A stretch of DNA of 33,142 nt from Baffinella frigidus. Its lineage: Eukaryota; Cryptophyceae; Cryptomonadales; Baffinellaceae. Of the stretch, positions 16,401 to 20,212 are shown piece after piece. The position numbers and the translations under genes are program-made. The DNA lies in the NCBI GenBank assembly GCA_026770585.1, contig MU646562.1, forward strand, positions 252,330 through 285,471, read 5' to 3'. The stretch's first letter is position 1; each line of letters starts with the position of its first letter. The notes below the pieces were generated by a model. The model was not told where the DNA came from. It searched no databases and was given only the letters and a program-made list of their open reading frames with translations.

Positions 16401-18489
16401 GGATGTTGCACATGAACAACATCGCCGTGTACAGCCCTGGTGTAGGGAGCATGGTGCTTCAGGGAGTGTGCTGCTTGTAGTGGGGAGTATGAAGGAGTGT
16501 GTACAGCCCTGGTGTATTCGAGAGTACGGTGGTTGAGGGAGTATGGTGGTTGGATTGGGGAGTATTAGGGAGTATGGTGTTTGTAGCGGGTCGGACGGGA
16601 GGATGAACAGAACTGAATTTCCGGGGTCAAATTTTGGGTTGCGACCCCCTTGCGAGGGGGTTGCGACCCCCTCGCCTAGAGATTCCCGGGAGACGTGCAG
16701 CACATCGCCGTGTACGGCCCTGAGCGAGAACGGTACAGGGCTTACTCCAAGCTAAGGTCACACAATACAAGGTCACACACCGTAAACTGAGATGTGGACC
16801 TGAATTATTCAAGGTCCGCACACCACACCCGTTTTCTGCGGACCTTAATATTTGAAGGTCCGCACCACACCCGTTTTGCGGACCTTAATGATTTGAGGTC
16901 CACACACCACCCCCCTGAAAATGGTGTTTTGTGTGACCTTAATTTCGAGTAAGCCCTGTAGAGGGTTCAGGAGCGCCAGCACTGAGCAACCTGCACCCTA
17001 CACCCTACACCCTACACCCTATCCCTTAAGTGGCCAGTAGGCTCCTACGCCCTACCGTAGGGCCCTAGGACCTGCGTAGGACCGCTTGGCGGTCAAACTT
17101 GACCGCCTGGCCACTTAAGAGATGCCCTACACCGCACACCCTTGCCGGGAGGATCTAGCTCTGCCTCACACGGTTTTCGTCTCATCACAATCATGAGACC
17201 GTAAGTCAATTCCCCGGGTTTTAGTGCAAATTCGTTAAATTTTCAGGTGAAAACGATTAGTCAACCCGAGTCAGGCAGAGCTAGGTATGTGTGGGGTGTG
17301 GGGTGTGGGGTGTGCGGTGTGGGGTGTGGGGTGTGGGGTGTGGGGTGTGGGGTGTGGGGTGTGGGGTGTGGGGTGTGGGGTGTGGGGTGTGGGGNNNNNN
17401 NNNNTGGGGTGTGGGATTCGGGGTTTGGGATTCGGGGTTTGGGGTTTGGGGTTGCGCACGACGAACATCGCCGTGTGCAGCCCTGGTGTAGGGAGTAGGG
17501 TTCGGGGGTCAGGGTTTGGGTTGTGGGGGTGGGGTTTAGGGTTTAGGGTCTAGTGTTTATGTTTGGGCTTAGGGCTTAGGGTTGAGGGTTTAGGGTTTAG
17601 GGTTTAGGGTTTAGTGTTTAGTGTTTAGGGTTTAGGGTTTATTGTTTAGGTTTTAGGGTTTAGGGTTCAGGGTTTAGGGTTCAGGGTTTAGGGTTCAGGT
17701 TTAGCGATTCCATGGGGTTTGGGGTTTGGGGTTTGGGGTTTAGGGTTTAGGGTTTGTGGTTTCGGGTTGGTGCTTGTTTGTAATTCAAACGATTCAGTTA
17801 TCTTCCCCGATGAAAGTGGTATCTTACACCCAACACTTTGTGGGAGAATCGCCTTTCCCGGAATCCCGGATTCTAGCTCTGTCTTGTCTCACCAGTCTGA
17901 TTTGGTCTCACCTTTCTGGTGAGACCACAACTCTGTTGAGACGGTCTCACCATTCTGGCGAGACCGGGCTCTTTTGCACTCCAGCGTTGACGGATGTGTA
18001 CTAGAAACCCACAACGTCAACTTGAGAATAGTCCCCGACTTGAGAATAGTCCTCTGCTCAGGCAAAGCTCGAGTGGAGCCGGATTTCGGGGCGCTCCAGC
18101 TCGTATCAAGCGGAGCGAAAACGGCGACGTGTTCCCCCTCAGAGGGCTGGTGGCAACGAACGCCACACAAAGGCATCTTGACTCTTCCGGTTTGTCGTAC
18201 TGTTCCGACAGACCCGATGCACTTCCCACAAAACGAAAACACGCCACCGACGACACAAACAGAACATCCGGTGAACCACGCCCCATGCAGACGTTCATCG
18301 CAGCGGTCGAGCGAGGGTGGGGACCCGCCAGGGCTCGCTACACGGCCAGGCTCTTCACGGCTGTTGTGGTGTAGGGTGAGGGTTTAGGGTGTAGAGTGTA
18401 GGTGTAGGTCGTAAGGTGTAGGGTGTAGGGAACAGACCCAGGAGGTGCACGACGCCGAGCGCCCCGCGGAACATCCCGTACAGCCCCAT
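153..18489 (-). CDS. LPAT: LPAT/AGPAT-type 1-acylglycerol-3-phosphate acyltransferase, 13 exons (354 aa)
   Basis: Joined exons (minus strand): 18489-18438, 16436-16348, 15053-14941, 12672-12585, 10360-10306, 8780-8710, 7375-7341, 6070-5979, 5523-5459, 4608-4489, 2983-2886, 2384-2309, 263-153. Sequence shows: all introns GT-AG, all phases agree, total 1065 nt ending in TGA. Residues 95-101 are NHVSMTD (block I, catalytic His/Asp), 139-146 NFIFLKRD (block II region), 177-182 FPEGTR (block III, phosphate binding), 208-213 VPRVKG (block IV). Hydrophobic segments lie near 19-42, 133-144 and 319-348. Known for the family: it transfers an acyl chain from acyl-CoA to lysophosphatidate (or another lysophospholipid) in the ER membrane, giving phosphatidate for glycerolipid synthesis; family members are usually 300-390 aa. 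Inferred: substrate class only; a lysocardiolipin/AGPAT5-like role is possible. Odd: coding is about 6% of the 18.3-kb span and echoes of nearly every exon fill the introns. The ATG at 18489 has an AAGATGG context; an upstream acceptor (18550) with an open frame leaves an N-terminal extension possible. Confidence 0.9.
268..740. repeat. CAGGTTATGAGA minisatellite blocks
   Basis: Three blocks (about 268-345, 486-548, 636-740) of a 10-12 bp unit GACAGGTTATGAGACAGGTT in LPAT intron 12. They begin at the exon 13 acceptor (…GCAG|) and appear to grow from the intron sequence next to it. Between them (about 370-470) is a small palindromic CCTACGG/CCGTAGG module. Confidence 0.85.
665..870 (-). pseudogene. 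two echoes of LPAT exon 13
   Basis: 665-683 and 838-866 repeat the acceptor and first codons of exon 13 (LGLNY; second copy LGLNYAVLI), then diverge. Each keeps an AG acceptor. They cannot code a full exon. Confidence 0.85.
1623..1761. mobile_element. MITE-like element, family L, copy 1
   Basis: Ends CCACACGGTGGACTAC and, inverted, CCACTCGGTGGGCTAC; 139 bp, no ORF. A homologous copy in the same orientation is at 29041-29181. Confidence 0.75.
1850..2035 (+). mobile_element. repeat family K, copy 1
   Basis: Runs from CAGGGTTGGTTGG through GAGGTCACACGAGAGA and CCTACCCAGAGTCGTAT to AAGTTGATTGTGAG. The reverse complement recurs at 31690-31880. Fragments occur at 2188-2300 and 21223-21290. Confidence 0.75.
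2309..2384 (-). CDS. LPAT: LPAT exon 12
   Basis: Acceptor ACACAG, donor GTACGA; phase 2 in, phase 0 out. Encodes LLADFAKTQKFPGETY then AIPEYTGAQ (residues 294-318). Together with exon 11 this gives the family's 'KD-x-L-L-x-x-F...FPGE' pattern. Five diverged copies of this exon occur between 1058 and 2184. Confidence 0.88.
2545..2612 (+). repeat. interspersed repeat with GGGAGCTCGAAGAACC
   Basis: GTTCCGGTGTCCGCC...GAAGAACCTAAAGGACCT recurs at 16043-16100, directly after a family A element. Both read VGSSKNLKDL in one frame, but no gene is evident. Nature unknown. The rest of 2400-2860 shows TTTCGGG/TCTAGGG repeats and nothing recognisable. Confidence 0.6.
2886..2983 (-). CDS. LPAT: LPAT exon 11
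   Basis: Acceptor ATCAG, donor GTGAGC. Residues 261-292 plus two bases: VHMHISFVPISEIPLDADG, then YKWTIKRFETKD. The 'V-H-x-H-I..I-P-x-D' pattern is the conserved C-terminal LPAT segment. Without splicing the next codon would be followed by TGA; the strong donor and exon 12 argue for splicing. Confidence 0.94.
3057..3240. mobile_element. MITE-like element, family A (variant)
   Basis: Inverted arms with CTGAAAACCGGGTAGTTA and CCTACGG/CCGTAGG core; the left arm is partly duplicated. Same subfamily as 6888-7044. Confidence 0.75.
3244..3258 (-). pseudogene. short echo of LPAT exon 11 acceptor
   Basis: Repeats the acceptor and first codons of exon 11 (CAG|GTGCATATG) 260 bp upstream of it in the intron. 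The remaining 3260-3580 carries TTGACG/GTCAAC palindromic pieces and no gene. Confidence 0.65.
3583..4153 (-). pseudogene. three 3' echoes of LPAT exon 10
   Basis: 3583-3617 (LGKGILRK), 3806-3868 (KIQPSLETILFG, then NDIRRR) and 4109-4153 (PSLQTILFGKGVRK) repeat the 3' half of exon 10 with substitutions. They lie downstream of the true exon in transcription. Confidence 0.9.
4162..4322. mobile_element. MITE-like element, family B
   Basis: Ends CCACACATCGGACTTCGAAG and, inverted, CCACACACCGGCCTACGAAG. The core has AAGCGATAAGACCTAGGACC and CCTACGGTAGG. 161 bp, non-coding. Confidence 0.9.
4401..4486. repeat. (CT)n microsatellite
   Basis: Starts at the exon 10 donor; on the sense strand GTGAGAGAGAG... 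forms the beginning of intron 10. Confidence 0.95.
4489..4608 (-). CDS. LPAT: LPAT exon 10
   Basis: Acceptor AATAG, donor GTGAGA directly into a (GA)n tract. Exactly 40 codons (residues 221-260) including GVIDVTLAYEV and PSLETILFGKGIRRK. This matches the post-block-IV 'D-V-T-x-A-Y' strand and the 'PS-x-x-x-(L)-x-G-K' segment of eukaryotic LPATs. At least seven echoes flank it on both sides. Confidence 0.95.
4618..5278 (-). repeat. GGATAGGGCGGCAGTTGGCA minisatellite with embedded exon 10 echoes
   Basis: A 19-21 bp unit occurs in blocks 4618-4740, 4814-4880 and 5087-5235. Between blocks are 5' echoes of LPAT exon 10 (4741-4802, 4881-4930, 5061-5087, 5241-5278), each reading part of DVTLAYEVRDAKG with its upstream edge. 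Confidence 0.88.
5292..5452. repeat. GTGTAGG heptamer array
   Basis: Degenerate telomere-like heptamers (GTGTAGG) abutting the exon 9 donor; the sense strand reads CCTACAC. Confidence 0.95.
5459..5523 (-). CDS. LPAT: LPAT exon 9 (VPR block)
   Basis: Acceptor GTAG, donor GTCTAC. Residues 199-220 contain LPVMEHLLVPRVKGLQASFE. LVPR-x-KG is block IV of the family (acyl-acceptor binding). Flanked by a GTGTAGG array downstream and a duplicated approx. 100-bp acceptor unit upstream. Confidence 0.95.
5527..5972. repeat. duplicated exon 9 acceptor unit and TTTAGGG array
   Basis: CTCCATCACAGGCAGCC plus GCGAAATCAGATCCAATTTT occurs twice about 100 bp apart (5507-5605 and 5606-5700), so the exon 9 5' edge is copied at 5606-5640 and again weakly near 5780-5797. 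5797-5972 is interstitial TTTAGGG running up to the exon 8 donor. Confidence 0.88.
5979..6070 (-). CDS. LPAT: LPAT exon 8 (FPEGTR block)
   Basis: Acceptor CGCAG, donor GTCCTG. Encodes TGNFWLMIFPEGTRFKPS and on to KEK (residues 169-198). FPEGTR is the diagnostic block III of the PlsC/LPAT superfamily. The donor runs straight into CCCTAAA-type repeats on the sense strand. A second copy of its 5' edge lies at 6176-6210. Confidence 0.95.
6090..6160. repeat. palindromic repeat, family N
   Basis: CGAAAGTTGACG...TTTGTACCAGAAACCC...GTCAACTTGAGAATAGTCC, about 65 bp. Relatives at 6778-6842, 7060-7115 (inverted), 17979-18035 and 18585-18662. Confidence 0.7.
6176..6210 (-). pseudogene. echo of LPAT exon 8 5' edge
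   Basis: GCCAAAAGTTGCCGGTGCTG followed by CGCGCAG repeats the exon 8 acceptor and TGNFWLM codons 110 bp upstream of the real one. A weaker trace is at 6338-6360. Confidence 0.85.
6571..6721. mobile_element. MITE-like element, family G
   Basis: CAATTTCATCTCGGAACATA ... inverted CAATTTAATTTCGGGACAAG, with ACAGAATCTGTC inside both arms. Copies at 8044-8176 and 14563-14692 (left half). Confidence 0.85.
6888..7044. mobile_element. MITE-like element, family A (GTCCT subfamily)
   Basis: Left ATAGGGTACCGTCCTTAAAA, right inverted ATAGGCCAACGTCCTGAAAA, then CCGGGTA on both. 157 bp with a CCTACGG/CCGTAGG core. Confidence 0.85.
7143..7340 (-). repeat. minisatellite grown from the LPAT exon 7 donor
   Basis: Six or so units of AGGAAATAACCTGTACTAGAG plus (GA)n. 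On the sense strand each unit contains the splice donor CA|GTACAGGTTATTTCC of exon 7; the last unit is the real junction at 7341. Confidence 0.85.
7341..7375 (-). CDS. LPAT: LPAT exon 7 (35-nt small exon)
   Basis: Acceptor CGCAG, donor GTACAG. Eleven codons plus two bases: SQLRTLVEKSK then H by splicing. Fits the LPAT spacer between block II and FPEGTR. Too short to recognise alone; supported by phase agreement on both sides and by amplified copies of its donor in the intron. Confidence 0.75.
7381..7448. repeat. interstitial TTTAGGG array
   Basis: Near-perfect heptamers immediately upstream (sense) of the exon 7 acceptor. Confidence 0.97.
7531..7690. mobile_element. MITE-like element, family B
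   Basis: CCACGCAGCGGGCTACGAAG ... CCACACAGCGGACTTCGAAG inverted; 160 bp. Opposite orientation of the core relative to 4162-4322. Confidence 0.9.
7845..8018. mobile_element. MITE-like element, family F
   Basis: GGTCGCCAGATTTCATCCCC ... inverted GGTCGCCGGAATCTTATCCC; inner arms share CACAGGCATTNAAATNAAATGC and ATGCATACTTTTGGCGTC. 174 bp. A half-relative is near 29285-29335. Confidence 0.85.
8044..8176. mobile_element. MITE-like element, family G
   Basis: TCTAATCTCGGAACATAACA ... matching inverted arm ending TTCCGAAATTAAAT; 133 bp. Confidence 0.85.
8211..8374 (-). pseudogene. two echoes of LPAT exon 6 3' end
   Basis: 8211-8252 reads NYYDEKDKLRIR and 8338-8374 reads NRYQKDRRRI, both diverged copies of RDYEKDKLRIR. 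Between and after them is a GTCAGGATTTGTACCAGGAC repeat. Confidence 0.8.
8590..8703 (-). repeat. minisatellite grown from the LPAT exon 6 donor
   Basis: About eight tandem units of GTACCCGGATGCG / GTACCCAGATGCAGAAAG. On the sense strand each is CGCATC(C/T)GG|GTAC, the exact exon 6 splice junction. The real junction is at 8710. Confidence 0.88.
8710..8780 (-). CDS. LPAT: LPAT exon 6 (block II)
   Basis: Acceptor CGCAG, donor GTACAC. Residues 133-156 contain GWFWWTLNFIFLKRDYEKDK, typical of the LPAT block II neighbourhood (GWxxW...FLxR...KD). The donor junction is the seed of the minisatellite that follows in the intron. Confidence 0.9.
8902..9040. mobile_element. MITE-like element, family H
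   Basis: CCACTTAGCAGCCACCGGGG ... inverted CCCACTTAGCAGCGACCGAAG; 139 bp, TATC-flanked. Copies at 14145-14284, 20806-20944 and a half at 32935-33012. Confidence 0.85.
9110..9155 (-). pseudogene. echo of LPAT exon 6 with stop
   Basis: Reads CAG|GGTGGTTCTAGTGGACGC, i.e. GWF-stop-WT, then LQRD. Keeps the acceptor but the UAG kills it. Confidence 0.88.
9154..9600. repeat. TTTAGGG / TTTCGGG / TTTATGG / TTTAGTG variant arrays
   Basis: Successive blocks of heptamer variants, each locally homogenised: TTTAGGG, TTTCGGG (9296-9335), GGTTTATGGTT (9415-9540), GTTTAGT (9541-9590). LPAT intron 5. Confidence 0.95.
9638..10155 (-). pseudogene. three echoes of LPAT exon 5
   Basis: 9638-9675, 9780-9826 (AKKQLAYQPIM) and 10111-10155 (NKQFAYQPIIG) repeat exon 5's 3' half and the following GATGCC intron bases. 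TTTAGGG arrays (9965-10105) and GGGGATAGGGTTTACGGAAG pieces fill the rest. Confidence 0.87.
10306..10360 (-). CDS. LPAT: LPAT exon 5
   Basis: Acceptor TGCAG, donor GTGATG. Residues 115-132 plus one base: DAHIRAYTKQQLAYQPIIG. Matches the basic 'K-x-L-x-x-x-P-(I/V)-(I/F)-G' stretch of LPATs between blocks I and II. A palindromic element starts 11 bp upstream of the exon in the intron; five echoes are present. Confidence 0.85.
10372..10539. mobile_element. MITE-like element, family E
   Basis: CCACCAGCCCTCACGGTTTG ... inverted CCACCAACCCTCACGGTTTG, 168 bp, with a nested hairpin of TTTTAAAACTCCAAA. Starts 12 bp upstream of LPAT exon 5. Confidence 0.9.
10599..10673. mobile_element. family B end fragment plus exon 5 acceptor echo
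   Basis: 10599-10628 is one family B terminus (CCACACAGCGGGCTACGAAG). 10650-10673 repeats the exon 5 acceptor and DAHI codons (CTGCAG|GACGCGCACATC on the minus strand). Confidence 0.75.
10707..10868. mobile_element. MITE-like element, family B
   Basis: CCACACAGCGGGCAACGAAG ... CCACACAGCGGACTTCGAAG inverted; 162 bp. A further left-end fragment is at 10926-10955. Confidence 0.9.
11010..11106. mobile_element. half element, family I
   Basis: CTAGCCTTGTCCCAGTTCAATTTGGG arm (split: CTAGCCTTGTCCCAG and TTCAATTTGGG) with GAAATTTCACAG(C/G)TGAATTTTGAC. The other arm type is at 11958-12086; a full copy is at 21411-21564. Confidence 0.7.
11196..11347. mobile_element. MITE-like element, family A
   Basis: ATAGGGTAACGGACTAAAAA / inverted ATAGGCTAACGGACTAAAAA, then TGGGGNAGTT; 152 bp. 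Inserted in, and flanked on both sides by, a duplicated GAGTCCACTTTAGAGAGTG segment. Confidence 0.92.
11383..12485 (-). pseudogene. four echoes of LPAT exon 4 (downstream side)
   Basis: 11383-11425, 12084-12131 (VIFGFAGHLGE), 12261-12352 (RILMSNHVSMTDSLV then IFGFAGHLGE, nearly whole but lacking the acceptor) and 12454-12485. Several carry the same downstream intron, CCCCGAACACTCTCTAAAG. 11430-11957 shows one plausible hairpin (11846-11935) and nothing else recognised. Confidence 0.9.
11958..12086. mobile_element. half element, family I
   Basis: Inverted GAAATTTCACAGGTGAATTT / AAATTTACCTGTGAAATTTC, then CTATCTACGGGCCCAAATTG to GGGACAGAGCTAG. Confidence 0.72.
12585..12672 (-). CDS. LPAT: LPAT exon 4 (catalytic NHxxxxD block)
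   Basis: Acceptor AACAG, donor GTTACG; phases agree with exons 3 and 5. Encodes GSKILMSNHVSMTDSLVI then FGFAGHLGE (residues 86-114). H96 and D101 are the expected catalytic pair. At least seven partial copies of this exon lie within 3 kb. This copy is chosen because it alone retains acceptor, full frame and donor. Confidence 0.87.
12751..12804 (-). pseudogene. displaced echo of LPAT exon 5
   Basis: Reads AKEQLVYL and GATGCC as at 9638; the preceding AGCATAGAC...CCCTACGGTGGCATCA is shared with 9600-9645. The copy thus sits upstream of exon 4, out of transcription order. Confidence 0.82.
13610..13735. repeat. ACACCCT heptamer array
   Basis: CCCTACA repeats on the plus strand, opposite to most arrays of this gene. 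Next to it is a short unique stretch (13736-13773) with no identified function. Confidence 0.93.
13774..13916. mobile_element. MITE-like element, family D
   Basis: TTATCTGAGGAAACCC ... inverted TTATCCGGGGAAACCTATTT; inner CAATGAAAATTACTACACG / CGAAAATTACTACACAAC. A fragment of the same family is at 13464-13513. Confidence 0.85.
14145..14284. mobile_element. MITE-like element, family H
   Basis: CACTTAGCAGCCACCGGGGG ... inverted ACTTAGCAGCGAGCGAAGAC; 140 bp. Confidence 0.85.
14330..14560. repeat. TTTAGCGATTAGGG minisatellite
   Basis: About 15 units of a 14-bp telomere-variant (AGGGTTTAGCGATT) in LPAT intron 3. Confidence 0.93.
14563..14692. mobile_element. left half of a family G element
   Basis: CAATCTCATCTCGGAACATA then ACCAGAATCTGTC; CTAAAATACCATTTACAC duplicated inside; the right arm is missing. 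Confidence 0.75.
14941..15053 (-). CDS. LPAT: LPAT exon 3
   Basis: Acceptor TGCAG, canonical donor GTGAGA. Residues 48-84 plus two bases contain FMARRAWFAIYGWAH and PVYYGDVELIRT. This matches the aromatic-rich stretch and G-(V)-x-x-Y-x-D region that precede the catalytic NHxxxxD in LPATs. Five partial copies surround it. Confidence 0.85.
15076..15585. repeat. AGTCAGCACTACAATACTATT minisatellite, two blocks
   Basis: 21-bp units at 15080-15190 and 15456-15585, each block ending at an exon 3 echo (AATCGCGAACCACGCC). Between them is a TTTAGGG/GGGG-rich stretch (15241-15420). Confidence 0.92.
15711..15812. mobile_element. palindromic element, family P
   Basis: CCTCGCTCATAAGGAACCG ... inverted CCTCGCTCATACGAAGTCG with CCCCCCCTAGGA inside. 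An outer imperfect arm (AGGAAACCCTA / TAGGGTTTCCT) extends to about 15671-15853. Confidence 0.75.
15885..16036. mobile_element. MITE-like element, family A
   Basis: ATACGATAACGGACTAAAAA ... ATAGGCTAACGGACAGAAAA inverted; GTAGTTAGGCCTACGGTATT in both arms; 152 bp, about 90% similar to 11196-11347. Confidence 0.92.
16249..16342. repeat. CT-rich TCTCCC tract
   Basis: Imperfect (CTCTCCC)n beginning at the exon 2 donor; GGGAGAG on the sense strand. Confidence 0.93.
16348..16436 (-). CDS. LPAT: LPAT exon 2 (N-terminal membrane segment)
   Basis: Acceptor CCAG, donor GTCGAG. Residues 18-47 begin GLYTAMLFMCNILPAISA, a strongly hydrophobic stretch expected to be the first transmembrane or monotopic anchor. 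Intron 2 starts in purine-rich DNA (plus strand CT-rich). Three or four echoes of its two edges lie in introns 1 and 2. Confidence 0.8.
17021..17122. mobile_element. MITE-like element, family C
   Basis: ATCCCTTAAGTGGCCAGTAG ... inverted ATCTCTTAAGTGGCCAGGCG with GTCAAACTTGAC at the centre side; core CCCTACCGTAGGGCCCTAGG. 102 bp. 16740-16960 just before it contains four AAGGTCC(G/A)CACACCA repeats. Confidence 0.9.
17155..17285. mobile_element. MITE-like element, family I
   Basis: CTAGCTCTGCCTCACACGG ... inverted CTAGCTCTGCCTGACTCGG; 131 bp. Confidence 0.8.
17287..17454. repeat. GGGGTGT array with 10-N gap
   Basis: Heptamer GTGTGGG repeats interrupted by Ns at 17395-17404 (assembly gap; true length unknown), ending in GGGGTTT. 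17498-17760 continues as TTTAGGG. Confidence 0.97.
18030..18365. other. unique non-repeat island in LPAT intron 1
   Basis: About 330 bp without recognisable repeats; a plus-strand frame is open across it (…VFPLRGLVATNATQ…FIAAVERGWG…), and so is a minus frame. No known domain seen; could be a captured gene fragment or intronic regulatory DNA. Flanked on the left by a family N palindrome and on the right by GTGTAGG repeats. Confidence 0.35.
18438..18489 (-). CDS. LPAT: LPAT exon 1 (start codon)
   Basis: Codes residues 1-17 plus one base (MGLYGMFRGALGVVHLL), donor GTCTGT. ATG at 18489 has A at -3 and G at +4. The frame stays open upstream to a possible acceptor (CACAG before 18549), so this could be the 3' part of a longer internal exon with the true start further up. 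Phase 1 matches exon 2. Confidence 0.72.
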
Positions 18490-18659
18490 CTTCCTTTGGT
18501 TGTTGCCTTGGACGTTGCCGGTCGTATCAGAGAATCCGTCGATGCCACCCTGTGCACAATGCGCCCCTCTAATGGGTCTATTTTAAAGTCGACAAATTTG
18601 GACCGAAAGTGGAGAAAGAGCCTGGGAGTTCGCGCTGTCAACTTTAGAATAGTCCGTCA

Positions 18660-19340
18660 ATGGAGGAAAGTCTGGAAGCGCTGTTCATGTCGGTCTTTTC
18701 TTCGCCTGGACGCCTTACGTGAGCACCCCGCTCGCTCGCGCGAGAGCCAGGCGGGCGCGGACTGCGGCCCACCAGGCAGGTTGGCGAGGCGAGGCGGAAA
18801 TCGTACTCGAATGGCGAGCTACCGTGTGTTTTGGGGGCGGGACTCGTGCGGGCTCGTGAGCAGGAGTTTGGGAGGCGGGGGAGGCGGGGGAGGTGCTCTG
18901 GCCGTCGCGATTGCGTGTGGGTTATTTTTTGGGACTTTGGAGGGCGGCGTGCGTGGCGATTCAGTGGCGTGGGGCCGCGGGGGGCTGGTCCCGGGCGGTC
19001 CAAGACTTCCGTTCCTAACCCTGGGGCTTCGAGGCGGGGGGGCTGCGGCCGAGCGCAGCCCCCCCGCTTCGAAGCCCCAGGGTCAGAAACACCGGCCTTC
19101 AGCGTTGGGGCTCGAGCTGGACGACATTTCGCAAGATTCGCGTGGGGAGGAGTCTGGGGGGAGCGTGGCGCGCGTGAGCAAGCGCACCCGCTCGCCTGAC
19201 GACACGAGTGGGCGTTCCGCGAGCACCTTCCCGACGTCCAGGGGAGGGATGTCGGGGTCAGAGCTTTGGTGGTCGGGGTCAGAATCACGATTCGGCGAAC
19301 CGAAGCTGGGGAAAGAGGTACATGCTTCCCACCAACCCTA
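18660..19340. promoter_or_regulatory. GC-rich block upstream of LPAT (possible promoter/CpG-like region)
   Basis: Markedly GC-rich, CpG-rich, free of telomere-like repeats, located upstream of the LPAT ATG. Long frames are open on both strands (plus 18445-19341, minus 19288-18644), as expected from GC-rich palindromic DNA, and read low-complexity Gly/Arg/Pro. No TATA or other core element identified. Confidence 0.35.
19018..19083. other. strong hairpin, 31-bp arms
   Basis: Arms 19018-19048 and 19053-19083 (ACCCTGGGGCTTCGAGGCGG...), one mismatch or so, 4-nt loop. Extremely stable as DNA cruciform or RNA. Confidence 0.85.
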
Positions 19341-19512
19341 ACAGGCGCTCAAATCCTAAGTCGGTTCGGTCGTTGTACCAGTACAAGGACGCTGGATTCC
19401 GGCGTCCTTGGACCAGAAAAATAGAAGGGCAGAAGTTATTTGGGCTGTCTGTAGGGTTTGGTGGTGGTTCCGCCGCTGCGGACGCGCCCTGCTTGCTGAT
19501 CCACCAGCAACC

Positions 19513-19580
<68 letters not shown>

Positions 19581-19665
19581 CTTCTTCTTCTTCTTCTTCT
19601 TCTTCTTCTTCTTTGTTACTCTCGATACGCGTCCTAACTCAGGCCCTTTAGCCTTGAGCAGCGTA
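19513..19665 (-). mobile_element. SINE-like family M, with (TTG)n(TTC)n tail
   Basis: On the minus strand: CTCAAGGCTAAAGGGCC, TGAGTTAGGACGCGTATCG, AGAGTAACAAAG, then (GAA)n followed by (CAA)n. Homologous to 23583-23700, 29404-29520 and 32803-32915. Confidence 0.75.
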
Positions 19666-19673
19666 TCCCGGAA

Positions 19674-19769
19674 CTTGCAAGCTTCCGGATCCTGGTACAA
19701 ATCCACTTGCAAGCTTTCGGATCCTGGTACAAATCCACTTGCAAGCTTTCGGATCCTGGTACAAATCCA
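19674..19769. repeat. three 32-bp tandem repeats
   Basis: Unit CTTGCAAGCTTTCGGATCCT + GGTACAAATCCA, three copies, one mismatch. Confidence 0.98.
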
Positions 19770-19978
19770 CGCGATCTCATGACTTCACGTCCCGATCTCC
19801 CCGTAGGGAATTCCTAGGTCCCTAGGGGCTTACTACCGTATGGTCCTGGGAATTGAACGAAACTTTTTTATTCCTTGTAAGGATCCGGTTTGAGCTGTTT
19901 CGGGTTGCTGGTGAATGCAAAGCGCGTGCGTTCCGGAGTAAGATTATTTTTTTAGTGCAAGAAGCGGGGCGTTCTCTC

Positions 19979-20114
19979 CCACCAACCCTCACGGTTGGAC
20001 CAAATCATCGATTTCAGACTTGCGATTTACCTTGCAGAAACCCTGGATCCGGTAAATCAAGGGTAAATCTAAAAGCTAGAATCGACGATTTGGTCCAATC
20101 GTGAGGGTTGGTGG
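19979..20114. mobile_element. MITE-like element, family E
   Basis: CCACCAACCCTCACGGTTGG ... inverted CCACCAACCCTCACGATTGG; inner AAATCATCGATTTCAGA-type arms; 136 bp. Confidence 0.9.
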
Positions 20115-20212
20115 TCGTGAAGGGATCTGAGAGACGCAAAAGACCATGAGCGTTTTGCCGCTTTCTCTGGACCGGTTAACCTCCGGTGTACAGGGTACCG
20201 AAACGCGCCCTG

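Larger units (their letters stand above)
16218..17495 (-). pseudogene. echoes of LPAT exon 2
   Basis: 16218-16244 (SSQTHQ with a GTCAGC donor), 16498-16522 (acceptor), 16699-16727 (acceptor edge), 17459-17495 (CAG|GGCTGCACACGGCGATG, GLHTAM). The real exon lies at 16348-16436. Confidence 0.82.

Noticed and set aside
16028-16703. Several 100-212 codon frames on both strands
   Set aside because: Driven by the CT-rich tract; the real coding part is the 89-nt LPAT exon 2 inside.
18445-19341. Plus-strand 298-codon frame and the opposing 214-codon minus frame
   Set aside because: Both arise in a GC-rich palindromic block, read low complexity, and the plus frame overlaps LPAT exon 1 antisense.
19408-19782. 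Frames with poly-Leu/Phe, poly-Cys/Ser or poly-Asn/Lys
   Set aside because: Direct translations of the (TTG)n(TTC)n microsatellite tail.
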